Notes: a model not told the origin generated them from the sequence alone. A DNA stretch of 43,717 nucleotides from Campylobacteraceae bacterium (GCA_027068975.1 JALXFN010000120.1:647-44363), one strand, 5' to 3'. Positions 7,518 through 15,565 are shown, counted from the stretch's first letter. Translations and numbers: made by a program.

Positions 7518-7853
7518 ATGACCACTCAACCTACCTATACAGCTATTTTTTTTCAAAACAATCTTCATGTAACTTGGCATTTTGATGCAGAAAATATACC
7601 GACGTTTCCCGATGGCATAAGAGAGGGGATGTCTGCTATTGTTAAAGTGGTAGGAGAGTATGAAGACGCTGAAGTAGCTTGTTTGGTTGTGGAGTGGGAA
7701 GGTCATAAGTTTAGTAGGTCTGATGTATATTTACACATAACCACCAAAGCACTTATAGCACCTTACTATAGTGGTGTTCGTGCTACTCAAAATGGTTGGG
7801 AAGCTTTGGAGCGACCTTACTATTTACTTGGACATTGGAAATATGGTTTTTAA
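7518..7853 (+). CDS. Hypothetical protein between CRISPR array and csx20
   Basis: A soluble protein of 111 residues that I do not recognise. It has no signal peptide or membrane helix. It is rich in aromatic residues, and the C-terminal third contains VYLHITTKALIAPYYSGVRA (about residues 70-89) and ends in GHWKYGF. The H-I-T vaguely recalls one half of two-histidine phosphoesterases, but a second H-x-T motif is missing, so I make no functional call. The ribosome site is weak (AAAGAAAAAAT). It is 59 nt before the csx20-like gene in the same direction, so it could share regulation with the CRISPR accessory genes. Confidence 0.7.
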   Translation: MTTQPTYTAIFFQNNLHVTWHFDAENIPTFPDGIREGMSAIVKVVGEYEDAEVACLVVEWEGHKFSRSDVYLHITTKALIAPYYSGVRATQNGWEALERPYYLLGHWKYGF

Positions 7854-7912
7854 AGACAGTAATTGACTATTACAGATAGTAAAATAATATAAATATTATA
7901 CAAGGAATAAAA

Positions 7913-8299
7913 ATGAAAAAAATTTGTCTACTCTTCTCTCATAATCTTACAGCTGAACAGAAGTTTGATATAGAGAATAAGTTAGAGGTAAAAGAGGTAT
8001 ATAGTCTACCTGAGAAACTTCAAGATTTATGGTCGCAAGTACCAACCGATAGAGATTTGAAGTTTGGTAAATATTTAGCAGAAATAGAACTATTTTTAAA
8101 CACAACACTTAGCAAAGGAGACTATGTTTTAATACAAGGAGACTTTGGTGCTAGTTACCATATGATTAACTTCTGTAAAGAGCATGGGTTTGTACCTGTT
8201 TACTCTGTCAACAGTCGTCTATCACGTGAGGTTATAGAGAATGGAATAGTTAAAAAGTATTCAGAGTTCAAGCATGAATGTTTTAGGGAGTATGAGTAA
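7913..8299 (+). CDS. csx20: Csx20-like CRISPR accessory protein (putative ring nuclease)
   Basis: 128 residues. It starts KKICLLFSHNLTAEQ, has LPEKLQDLWSQVP near 33-45, a central GDYVLIQGDFGASY (about 69-82), and then FVPVYSVNSR. This combination resembles the Csx20 family as I remember it. Csx20 is grouped with small CARF-related proteins predicted to cleave cyclic oligoadenylate and so switch off type III signalling. AAGGA precedes the ATG at good spacing. Its stop overlaps the start of the WYL regulator (TAATG). A ring nuclease fits well with the two CARF effectors on the other side of the array. Family assignment is from memory; enzymatic activity is inference. Confidence 0.65.
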   Translation: MKKICLLFSHNLTAEQKFDIENKLEVKEVYSLPEKLQDLWSQVPTDRDLKFGKYLAEIELFLNTTLSKGDYVLIQGDFGASYHMINFCKEHGFVPVYSVNSRLSREVIENGIVKKYSEFKHECFREYE

Positions 8300-9255
8300 T
8301 GACAAAGCATGAAGCATTAAATATTTTAGGTAAGCGTCTTATGGCTGGTGAGAGAATTTCTAGTGCTAATACAGAGCTATTAGAACAAGAAGGTAAGCCT
8401 TGTTCTTCAAAAACACTTAAGCGTTATTTGCAGGAGTTGAGTGACAGATATGGACTAAGAGAGGTTAAAGAGGGTAGAACGGTATATTATAGTTTGGAGA
8501 GAGAGATTTCAAATATTGTACATGAGTATCTCTCTACTACAGAGGATATGTCGTGGCTTGTGCAGATGATTAACAGTTCAGACAAAACACTTTGGGCAAA
8601 GTTGGAGGAGGATACTAAAAAGAGATTAGAAAATATTTTATCTAGTGAGAAAGATATTTTTCTTTATCAAAACTCACCATTTGAGGTTTTTGAAGATGAT
8701 ACACATAAGCAGATTTTTAGGTCATTAAAATCTGCAGTAAAAAACAATGAGTACAGAGATATCGATTATGAATATAATAATACAACACTATTGGAAGAGT
8801 TGCAGTGTTTAAAACTTATATTTATGGAGAACAACTGGTATGTTGCTGTTGCTACCAAAGAGAAGAGGGTTCTTTTTTTACGTTTATCTTTTATTAAAAA
8901 GGTTACATATTCATCTAAAAGCACATATAAGGCATCTCAACTTAATAGATATATTGATTTTTTTAAAACATACCAAAATGCAATGACACGCTATGGAGTT
9001 GAGAAGCAAAAAGCCCATATTGTAGCAAGTTCAAAAGTAGCAAAATATTTTAAACCAAATATGAAAAAGTTTCTTTCCTCTCAAACATACATTAGAGAAA
9101 ATGAAGATGGCAGTGTAGAGTTTACACTTGAGTATACACAACCTTTAGAAATTTTACCTCTCATTAAAAAATGGATGCCTGATTTAAAAATAGTCTCTCC
9201 AAAATCTTTAGACGATACATTACGAGCGGACCTACAGAGCTATTTAGATAACTAA
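8299..9255 (+). CDS. WYL-domain transcriptional regulator
   Basis: 318 residues. The N-terminal region (about 1-70) reads as a winged helix-turn-helix (KTLKRYLQELSDRYGL). The middle holds the WYL domain core MENNWYVAVATKEKRVLFLR (about 175-194), and a C-terminal WCX-like extension follows (about 245-318). WYL proteins often sit in or beside CRISPR and other defence loci, where they sense nucleic acid or nucleotide ligands and regulate expression. The start overlaps the csx20 stop (TAATG), so they are translationally coupled, and a strong terminator follows. Target promoters are unknown; the cas operon, the leader or csx20 itself are the obvious candidates. Confidence 0.85.
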   Translation: MTKHEALNILGKRLMAGERISSANTELLEQEGKPCSSKTLKRYLQELSDRYGLREVKEGRTVYYSLEREISNIVHEYLSTTEDMSWLVQMINSSDKTLWAKLEEDTKKRLENILSSEKDIFLYQNSPFEVFEDDTHKQIFRSLKSAVKNNEYRDIDYEYNNTTLLEELQCLKLIFMENNWYVAVATKEKRVLFLRLSFIKKVTYSSKSTYKASQLNRYIDFFKTYQNAMTRYGVEKQKAHIVASSKVAKYFKPNMKKFLSSQTYIRENEDGSVEFTLEYTQPLEILPLIKKWMPDLKIVSPKSLDDTLRADLQSYLDN

Positions 9256-9276
9256 TACCTTTTCTTCTTTTATAAT

Positions 9277-9299
9277 CCAAGCAAATAGCTTGGGTTTTT
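9277..9299 (+). terminator. Rho-independent terminator after the WYL gene
   Basis: CCAAGC (9277-9282), loop AAATA, GCTTGG (9288-9293), then GTTTTT. It marks the right end of the CRISPR accessory operon. Confidence 0.85.
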
Positions 9300-9395
9300 C
9301 CAAATCTTTTTTTTAACGACAAGAATTGTCCATTGTTTTTTGTATCATTATTTATCTACTTGCTAAAAGTAGAAATTTTTTTTAAAGGGTCAATT

Positions 9396-9737
9396 ATGAC
9401 AAAAAGTAAATTAGGTTTGGGAATGGCAATGATGATGGTAGCGACTAGCTTTACGTATGCAGATATACAACCTATAGTTGTTAATGCAGTTGTAGATGTT
9501 GCAAAAGAAGCTATAGATAAAGGAGCAGAGGTTGCAATAAAAAATAACACTAAAACTACAATAAACCATAGTGATTTGATAGCAAAAATTGATACTCAAG
9601 ATACAGCTTTGTTGGCTGATGGTGGTGTTACAGTTAGAGGTGACACTGTTAATATAAGTGATTCTACTTTAAAAGCAAGTATAAAAACAAAAAGAACAAT
9701 AGTTGCAGGAAATATAGGTGTGAACGTAGGTAACTAA
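9396..9737 (+). CDS. Small secreted protein with NIGVNVG C-terminus
   Basis: 113 residues from ATG 9396, chosen because AAGGG precedes it and the protein then begins with a clean signal peptide (KSKLGLGMAMMMVATSFTYA, cleaved before D-I-Q). The mature protein is Ala/Val/Thr-rich in its first half. It then shows strand-like repeats, VTVRGDTVNISDSTLKASIK, and ends IVAGNIGVNVGN. The second half resembles the end of the next gene's product (S-x-x-K-A ... N-I-G-V-N-[VI]-G), so the two are likely distant paralogues. No cysteines are visible in the mature part. A surface fibre or adhesin-type component is possible but unproven. Confidence 0.7.
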   Translation: MTKSKLGLGMAMMMVATSFTYADIQPIVVNAVVDVAKEAIDKGAEVAIKNNTKTTINHSDLIAKIDTQDTALLADGGVTVRGDTVNISDSTLKASIKTKRTIVAGNIGVNVGN

Positions 9738-9740
9738 GAA

Positions 9741-9771
9741 AAAGCTTCTCAATTTTTAATTGAGAAGCTTT
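9741..9771 (+). terminator. Strong intergenic hairpin
   Basis: AAAGCTTCTCAATT (9741-9754) pairs perfectly with AATTGAGAAGCTTT (9758-9771) around a TTT loop, giving a 14-bp stem. No T run follows, so it may be a processing or attenuation structure between the two secreted-protein genes rather than a full terminator. Confidence 0.6.
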
Positions 9772-9797
9772 AAACCATGAATTAAGAGGGGATAACA

Positions 9798-10364
9798 ATG
9801 AAAAGGGTAAATTTAATTTTGAGTTTTTTTCTTTTGACTACAGCTCTTTTAGCAGATATTCAAAGTGGTACAAATGATGCTTATAAAAAAGTAATGGTCA
9901 AACAGAAAGCAAAAAAAGCTTCGGGGAAAGATAATGAGTGTTATAAGTATGTTGAAATAAACGGTAACAGTGAATGGGATGAGAAAAAAGATGAGCTAAA
10001 TATTACTGTTGATAAGTCTAATGACTGTCGAGAAGTGCTTATTTATAAGTCTATAAAAAATGTACATACTAGAAGTGGTAATGGTGATGATTCTAAGTAT
10101 GATATAGATATTGGTACGAAAATAGAAAAGAGTGATAAAGTTAATGTTAAGAGTATAATCAAAATAGAAAATTCATCTATAAAAGCTGGATATACTGGTT
10201 CTAATTCTAATATAGGTGTTAATATTGGTTCAGGAGATAGAAGAGTTATTCATCTAAATAATGTAAAGATAGAGAGTGATATTAAGATTGACAATAGTCA
10301 TATAGGTTCAGACCCTTTAGGTGAATTGGGTGTGAGTATGTTTCAAAGAGCTATAAAGGAGTAG
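9798..10364 (+). CDS. Secreted hypothetical protein, related to the preceding gene
   Basis: 188 residues with a signal peptide (MKRVNLILSFFLLTTALLAD). The ribosome site AGGGG is well placed. The mature protein is rich in Lys, Asp, Ser and Asn and has two Cys (in NECYK and NDCRE) that could form a disulfide. The C-terminal half alternates hydrophobic and polar residues, as in beta-strand repeats: SIIKIENSSIKAGYTG, SNIGVNIGSGDRR, then VKIESDIKIDNSHIGS. The N-I-G-V-N-I-G element matches the end of the upstream protein. It is 2 nt from the GTG of the following lipoprotein gene, so they form one operon. Function is unknown; a structural surface protein is an inference. Confidence 0.75.
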   Translation: MKRVNLILSFFLLTTALLADIQSGTNDAYKKVMVKQKAKKASGKDNECYKYVEINGNSEWDEKKDELNITVDKSNDCREVLIYKSIKNVHTRSGNGDDSKYDIDIGTKIEKSDKVNVKSIIKIENSSIKAGYTGSNSNIGVNIGSGDRRVIHLNNVKIESDIKIDNSHIGSDPLGELGVSMFQRAIKE

Positions 10365-10366
10365 TT

Positions 10367-11245
10367 GTGAAAAAGAGTCAATGTGTATGGTTATTTTCAA
10401 TGTTATTGTTTATAGGATGTTCAGGACATGTGGCTCCAGTACCTAATGTTACTCTAAAAAGGACATCTGTTTATGAAGCAACTTCTAAAGAGTTAAGGGA
10501 TGCAATAGCATTTGGAAAAAGTTTATCGAATAGTTCAAATGTAGAACCAATCTATCTTGTGGTTGAAAATGAGTTAATGCTACAAAGAAAGATAGATAAT
10601 CCCTCTCTCCCTAGAGATTTTAGGGTTGCAGCTATGTATGCAGCTACTGTTTTTGGAGACAAGGTTGTTGTCTTAACCGATAGAGGAATTGTTGCACAAT
10701 ACTTAAATGATAAAAGTAAAAAAGATAGAGTATTTCAAATAGAGGGTGCTATAACTGGGTTCAATGAAAATGGTCATATTGTTGATTCGGGTTTTGATGT
10801 AGGATTAGATTTTGGTAAAGGAAAGGGCAGTACCGATACTGATAGTGATTTTAGAAATACTGATAAAGTTTCTTCATTAACAGTCTCTATTTTTTTGAAA
10901 CAAAATAATAGAATTTGTGCTGCTAGAAAAAATAAGATTGATATACACTCATCTAATAGAGGTTATTATATGGGAGTATCTATAAATGGTAGTGGATTAG
11001 GATTTAATGCTCATAGAAGTAAAAAAGAGGATGTAGGAGAAGCGTTAGATAGAGTTTTATATTACTCTTTACATCAAATGATTAAGAAAGTTGTTGGACG
11101 ACAACTTATAGCTTCCAATAAAAAAGTGATGCCTGTAACAAAAAGGGCTGTAGCTTTAAAACAGAAGAAAGAGTATAGAGATGAACCTTCAGATTATATC
11201 TATTCAGTAGATTTTCAACCAAGTTACATAGGAAGGCGATATTAG
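10367..11245 (+). CDS. Lipoprotein, possibly CsgG/HfaB-like outer-membrane component
   Basis: 292 residues from GTG 10367, preceded by AAAGGAG. The signal peptide ends in a lipobox, LFIGC, so the mature N terminus is a lipidated Cys. The middle and end (residues about 120-245) have an order of features that faintly recalls CsgG-family secretion lipoproteins: QIEGAITGFNENG, a glycine-rich strand segment, DKVSSLTVSIFL, then GEALDRVLYYSLHQMIKKVVG. CsgG and HfaB export curli or holdfast-anchor proteins, which would suit the two small secreted proteins upstream. The resemblance is by eye only; an unrelated lipoprotein is quite possible. Confidence 0.6.
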   Translation: MKKSQCVWLFSMLLFIGCSGHVAPVPNVTLKRTSVYEATSKELRDAIAFGKSLSNSSNVEPIYLVVENELMLQRKIDNPSLPRDFRVAAMYAATVFGDKVVVLTDRGIVAQYLNDKSKKDRVFQIEGAITGFNENGHIVDSGFDVGLDFGKGKGSTDTDSDFRNTDKVSSLTVSIFLKQNNRICAARKNKIDIHSSNRGYYMGVSINGSGLGFNAHRSKKEDVGEALDRVLYYSLHQMIKKVVGRQLIASNKKVMPVTKRAVALKQKKEYRDEPSDYIYSVDFQPSYIGRRY

Positions 11246-11281
11246 TAAAATATCTGGTAAATAACTATAAAAGGATGAGAT

Positions 11282-11563
11282 ATGAAAAAAGTAAAACTAT
11301 GGTTAATGGTAGTAGGATTTATGTTTTTAACACAGGGATGTGTTTCAAACATGCTTGATATGAATGCAAAAAGTATAGAAGCCAAACATGGTACGCAAGA
11401 TTATAATCAAATAAGTAAGGAGCAACGTATTACAGCAAATGAGATAAATATAGAACGAGGAAGTAATGATGTTTTTTTTGGGTACTTACTATTACTTAGA
11501 GAAATACCCTCAACAGCAAAGAGCATTGTTAAAGATGTTAAGGAGATAAGAGATGAACTATAA
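11282..11563 (+). CDS. Small lipoprotein of unknown function
   Basis: 93 residues. The signal peptide MKKVKLWLMVVGFMFLTQGC ends in a lipobox (LTQGC). The mature part is polar and probably helical, with one short hydrophobic stretch FFGYLLLL and a charged C terminus KDVKEIRDEL. AAGGATGAGAT precedes the ATG. It lies 36 nt after the previous lipoprotein gene and overlaps the next one by 11 nt, so it belongs to the same operon. No family recognised. Confidence 0.75.
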   Translation: MKKVKLWLMVVGFMFLTQGCVSNMLDMNAKSIEAKHGTQDYNQISKEQRITANEINIERGSNDVFFGYLLLLREIPSTAKSIVKDVKEIRDEL

Positions 11564-13070
11564 AAAAATATTAATTTCACTGCTAATCTCTATGTTTATG
11601 GTTGGTTGTGGGAAAAGTAATGACTCAGTTGGCTTGAGTAGTCCATTAGAGAGAACTATAGCAGATAGTAGTAAATATAGTGACTCTTTAAAAACAGATG
11701 AAGAGGGTAGAGTTGATATGTCTGCAGTTCTTGCTTCTCATTCAATTGTCAAATCACCTAAAATAAAAAGCATTATAGAGGTTAAAGACAGTATGGGTGA
11801 ACCTCTTTCTAACATAGAGGTTGCCTATGTTATAGATAAAGAAAAAGAGAGTATAGACCTGCGTTATAGTGACCCAAGTGAGAACTTGACCACACTCTAT
11901 CAACATTTATCACTTAAGGAGAATAATGTTACGCAAAACAAAGTTCAATATGACTCTCCATTACTTCTAAGGTTTCTAAGTCGTGCTGTTTTACGCTCTG
12001 TGCTTGTGTATGATACAGCCAGTACCATAAAGGCAAGTTATGACCTTTTTAATGTGGAGATAGAGTATGAGAAGAGTGAAGATGAAGTAGTTTTTGAGGG
12101 TACAGTTTCTGAATTTTATACTTTCTTTGATGGTTTAAGTAATTTAAAGCATCTTCCTTTTGCTCTTAGTCATAATGTTGTAAAACTAGCAAAAGTAAGT
12201 TCTGCAAAAGGAGCTATTAAGTTTAACAGTAAAGTAGTAAGACATCTATTTTTAGAATTTTTAAAAGAGTTGGGTGGTTATGCTTTGGTTAACAATGAGA
12301 GTAAAGTTAGAATCACTCTACACAAGTTTGACAAAGAGAGTGGATTTTTTAGTATTGATTTAGTTGAAGAGAAGATTGATGATGGGATAGAGCGAGAGTT
12401 ATATGACATAATCATTACACAAAATGGAGATATTGACCATAAGTTTGACTATCCCGTTTTAGATAATGTTGAACCTGAGTTTAAAGGTAGGGTTGTAGTA
12501 AGAGATATCTCTTATGAGATATTTAAGGCAGAGAGTAGTTATAGAGCTGTAGAAGTTTTAAAAAATGTTCCTTTGAGTCAAGGCGATATCCTAAAAGTAA
12601 TGGTTGTAGACAAAGATATGGCATATGATGATGATATTAGTTCTGTTGAAGTAATTTTTGATGGTGTTGGCGAGGAGTTATATGAAGATGAATTTAGTAC
12701 AACTAAGATAGAGTTTTTAAAAGCAGGTAGTACTCCTGTAAAGAGAGCAAAAAAGTATGACCTTAATATAAGTATTAACGCGATAGAAGATGTAAAATAT
12801 GATGCTTTTGGGAATGCTCCAGATTTTACTGGTACAATAATACTCTCTAGTGGACATTTTCACATAGAAGAGGAGGTTGATAGTTTTGTCAATAAGAAAA
12901 TTATTAAAGACGTCCCTATAGAGATGGGAGAGGATATTACTGTTAAGATTATTGATAAAGATATATGGTTTGATGATGACATTATTGAGTTTAATTTTAT
13001 ATTTGATGGAAAGGCTTATCATGAAGAGAATAGACTTGCTAAGGTAGATATTGGATTTAAGCCCCAATAA
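11553..13070 (+). CDS. Large lipoprotein with two tandem acidic (C2-like?) repeats
   Basis: 505 residues with signal peptide and lipobox MVGC near residue 19. The C-terminal third contains two related units. The first has FKGRVVVRDIS, later VPLSQGDILKVMVVDKDM and DDDISSVEVIFDG. The second has FTGTIILSSGH, later VPIEMGEDITVKIIDKDI and DDDIIEFNFIFDG. The shared V-x-D-K-D-x3-D-D-D-I signature puts clustered Asp residues in loops, as in calcium-binding C2-type beta sandwiches, but this is a resemblance only. The start overlaps the preceding lipoprotein gene by 11 nt. The last 14 bp overlap the convergent lpxB gene. I recognise no full-length family. Confidence 0.75.
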   Translation: MNYKKILISLLISMFMVGCGKSNDSVGLSSPLERTIADSSKYSDSLKTDEEGRVDMSAVLASHSIVKSPKIKSIIEVKDSMGEPLSNIEVAYVIDKEKESIDLRYSDPSENLTTLYQHLSLKENNVTQNKVQYDSPLLLRFLSRAVLRSVLVYDTASTIKASYDLFNVEIEYEKSEDEVVFEGTVSEFYTFFDGLSNLKHLPFALSHNVVKLAKVSSAKGAIKFNSKVVRHLFLEFLKELGGYALVNNESKVRITLHKFDKESGFFSIDLVEEKIDDGIERELYDIIITQNGDIDHKFDYPVLDNVEPEFKGRVVVRDISYEIFKAESSYRAVEVLKNVPLSQGDILKVMVVDKDMAYDDDISSVEVIFDGVGEELYEDEFSTTKIEFLKAGSTPVKRAKKYDLNISINAIEDVKYDAFGNAPDFTGTIILSSGHFHIEEEVDSFVNKKIIKDVPIEMGEDITVKIIDKDIWFDDDIIEFNFIFDGKAYHEENRLAKVDIGFKPQ

Positions 13071-14088
13071 CCCCAGCAACACCCTCAGAACTACCATGTC
13101 CAAGGTAAGCCCTTAACTCTTCGGCTTTCTTGGCAAATATGCTTCTGTCTGTCTCATGGTACTCTTTTAGTAAGTTCTCAACAGTAACCTCTTCTTGTAG
13201 TAACTCTTTGTGCAAGGTTGTGTTGTTGTAGTGGGTTAAGATGATGTTTGCTAAGCCTACTTGGGTGATGCCTAAAAGTTTTGTTCCTATGAAAAAGTCA
13301 ATTTTTTTGGCAATATAGCTTAGGGTAAATGGTGTACCTATGAGGGCTGCTTCAAGGGTGGCTGTACCTGAACAGATGAAGGCGAACTCTGACTTGGCAA
13401 GGGCAGGGTGGGTCTCTTTTTCTACCTCAAATTCTGAAACGTCACCATAAAGGTTTTTTATCTTTTCATCTGAAAAGCTTTTTGGAATAATCAAAATGGC
13501 TTTTTTGTTTGAAAGTTTTTTTCGTACCTCTTTAAAAATAGGAAGAAGTTTGGTTATTTCACTTTTTCTACTTCCTGGCATAAAGGCTATGGTGTTTTTT
13601 TCTTTCTTCTTTTTATCTATATGAATTTCATCTAAAAGAGGGTGACCAATGTACTCTGCTTTGGAGTCGTAGTAGTCTACTTCAAAGGGTAAAATTCCTA
13701 AAAGCCTGTCACAATACTTCTCTAGTTTTATGGCACGTTTAGGACGACTTGCCCAGATTTGGGGGAGGATGTAGTAGATAATCTCTTTTTGGGGGTAGGC
13801 AGTTTTAAGTTTTTTAGCTAAGGGTAGGTTAAAGCCTGAGGAGTCCATAAGTAAGATTTTGTCAGCATCTTTGGCAAGTTCTACCATTTCGTCTGCTACT
13901 TTGAAGAACCAACGTAGTTTTTTAATGGCATCGACCACACCTATGATAGCCATTTCAGAAATGTCATAGAGTGGAGAGCCTAACTCTTTGTCAAAGATAC
14001 CTAAAAGTTCTACATTATTAGAATGTTTTAGAACCTCTTTTAGGTGAAGGTTTGAAGAGGGTTCGAGGGCTGAGACGAGTAGTTTCAT
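13057..14088 (-). CDS. lpxB: Lipid-A-disaccharide synthase
   Basis: 343 residues, near the usual length for Campylobacterota LpxB. It joins UDP-2,3-diacylglucosamine and lipid X to form the lipid A disaccharide at the inner membrane. Visible family segments are MKLLVSALEPSSNLHLKEV at the N terminus (the family usually reads S-G-E-x-S-x-D), YYILPQIWASRPKRA, LPFEVDYY, YIGHPLLDE, FMPGSRKSEI and FICSGTATLEAALIG with the sugar-nucleotide binding region. It is last in a metF, FUN14, lpxB run on the - strand, separated from FUN14 by a REP pair. Its 3' end overlaps the convergent lipoprotein gene by 14 bp. Confidence 0.95.
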   Translation of the reverse strand: MKLLVSALEPSSNLHLKEVLKHSNNVELLGIFDKELGSPLYDISEMAIIGVVDAIKKLRWFFKVADEMVELAKDADKILLMDSSGFNLPLAKKLKTAYPQKEIIYYILPQIWASRPKRAIKLEKYCDRLLGILPFEVDYYDSKAEYIGHPLLDEIHIDKKKKEKNTIAFMPGSRKSEITKLLPIFKEVRKKLSNKKAILIIPKSFSDEKIKNLYGDVSEFEVEKETHPALAKSEFAFICSGTATLEAALIGTPFTLSYIAKKIDFFIGTKLLGITQVGLANIILTHYNNTTLHKELLQEEVTVENLLKEYHETDRSIFAKKAEELRAYLGHGSSEGVAGVIGA

Positions 14089-14089
14089 T

Positions 14090-14164
14090 GTAGGGGCATG
14101 GACTTTAGTCCATGAATTTCATAATAAAAGGATACTTTTATGGGACTAAAATCCCTGCTCCTGC
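14090..14164. repeat. REP-like inverted pair upstream of lpxB (REPIN-like element 3)
   Basis: GTAGGGGCATGGACTTTAGT onward (14090-14114) contains the palindrome CATGGAC-TTTA-GTCCATG. The inverted partner at 14140-14164 has GGGAC-TAAAA-TCCC and a GCAG head. It fills almost all of the space between the FUN14 and lpxB genes, starting 2 nt before the lpxB start codon. Confidence 0.75.
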
Positions 14165-14172
14165 TATATTTG

Positions 14173-14562
14173 TTACCCAAATTTAAGTCCTACAAAGAAA
14201 CCAGCTACAGCACCAGCTCCACCACTAATAGTCATATTTGAGAGTCTATCTTTAAGCATTGCGGCTAATCCTTGAAATGAGTCTATACCACTTGATACCC
14301 CTGCTTCTAGTGCTTGTTCGTCTACCGTTGAGATACCTTGTGACTCCATTACAAAAAGAGCCACAAGTGCAAAACCTAAAAGTAGTAATAGAATTTTAAA
14401 AAACTTTTTCATAAAGAATCCAACAGCTAAGCCTATTACAAAGCTTGTTCCCATCTCTAAAAATGGAAATCCTGTTCCTGATGTGTCAATATTTCCTCCA
14501 GTGACTTCTCGTGCTATACTTTCTTGTCCGTAAGGGTTTCCATATGGTTGATTGTCGTTCAT
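14173..14562 (-). CDS. FUN14 family membrane protein
   Basis: 129 residues with two or three membrane segments: FVIGLAVGFFMKKFFKILLL (about 41-60) continuing into ALVALFVM, and a C-terminal AGAVAGFFVGLKFG. The G-F-x-x-G-x-x-x-K-K-x-x-K-I pattern and the glycine-rich C-terminal helix are characteristic of the FUN14 family, small membrane proteins of unclear bacterial function. The N-terminal 35 residues are polar, with Asn, Tyr and Pro. It follows metF by 47 nt on the same strand. Confidence 0.75.
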   Translation of the reverse strand: MNDNQPYGNPYGQESIAREVTGGNIDTSGTGFPFLEMGTSFVIGLAVGFFMKKFFKILLLLLGFALVALFVMESQGISTVDEQALEAGVSSGIDSFQGLAAMLKDRLSNMTISGGAGAVAGFFVGLKFG

Positions 14563-14609
14563 TGTTTTACCTTTTAATTTTATTTCGTATTATAACTTAA
14601 TCTTGTGGA

Positions 14610-15533
14610 TTAATTGTCACCAATTAAATCAGAACAGAGGTCAAATCTGTTATGTGTCATTAAGTGTACTTTAGGGTGAATTTTTAATATCTCATCAAAT
14701 AGAGATTTTGAGATGTTAAATCCAACCTCTTGCTCTTTGTTAGCTCCATCCATGGCAGCTAAGTTCATCTCATCAATTATATCTTTTGGTACCGTAATTC
14801 CTGGTACCTTATCTGATATAAAGTTGGCTGTTCTAGCACGAACAACAGGAAATTGTCCTAAAATTAACTCAGCCTCTTTGGCTGTGTCTCTGACACTTAA
14901 GGACTTTGCCTCTTCAAAAAGTTCTATTAGCTCTTTGGCATTTTCTACATCATAGACAGGTTGGGTAATAATAGCTCTTGCACCATAGTCTAACTTTTTT
15001 ATCATCTTCTTTTGGATACGTCGCATATCTTTAGCATAAGCATTGGTTACAGCAAAAGGGTAGATAGGCTTTGGTTTTGGTATTAACTCTTTGTTAGAGT
15101 AGTCGATGCCATTATTTAAATGATAAATAATACTCAAAAGTAGGGTAGAGTCACGCTCTAAAACCCCTTTTACCTCAGGTTGGTCAGAATATTTAGCAGG
15201 GTCACCTGTAAGTGCTAAAATACAACGCAGGTTAAAATCATTGGCACCAAGTAGAGTTGATTGTAGTGATAGTTTATTTTTGTCTCTCATGCTCATGGTG
15301 GCTATAACAGGTTTTTCAAAAGCTTGTTGTACCTGTATAGCAGAGAGTACTCCTGACATTTTAAGTTTTGCTAAGGGGTTGTCAGTTACTGAAAAACCAG
15401 CAACCTTTTTATAAAGCTTAAGGGCTTTTATCTTCTCTATAGTTGGTTTTATAGATGCACCATGGGGTGGTGTGATTTCAACGGTAATAAAAGGTTTATC
15501 ACTGTGAAGTGTTTTACAAAATTGTTCAAACAT
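14610..15533 (-). CDS. metF: Methylenetetrahydrofolate reductase
   Basis: 307 residues, TIM-barrel FAD enzyme family that reduces 5,10-methylene-THF to 5-methyl-THF for methionine synthesis. Seen are FITVEITPPHG with the catalytic Glu, FSVTDNPLAKLKMS, NLRCILALTGDP, and ARAIITQPVYD. The length is typical. It reads divergently from serB with only about 70 bp between the starts, so the promoters overlap. In autotrophic Campylobacterota it serves one-carbon metabolism generally. Confidence 0.92.
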   Translation of the reverse strand: MFEQFCKTLHSDKPFITVEITPPHGASIKPTIEKIKALKLYKKVAGFSVTDNPLAKLKMSGVLSAIQVQQAFEKPVIATMSMRDKNKLSLQSTLLGANDFNLRCILALTGDPAKYSDQPEVKGVLERDSTLLLSIIYHLNNGIDYSNKELIPKPKPIYPFAVTNAYAKDMRRIQKKMIKKLDYGARAIITQPVYDVENAKELIELFEEAKSLSVRDTAKEAELILGQFPVVRARTANFISDKVPGITVPKDIIDEMNLAAMDGANKEQEVGFNISKSLFDEILKIHPKVHLMTHNRFDLCSDLIGDN

Positions 15534-15565
15534 ATATTCTTTTAATTCCTCTTATTTAAATAGGC

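Noticed and set aside
7518-7853. Two-histidine phosphoesterase assignment from the H-I-T motif
   Set aside because: Only one H-x-T is present; the family needs two.
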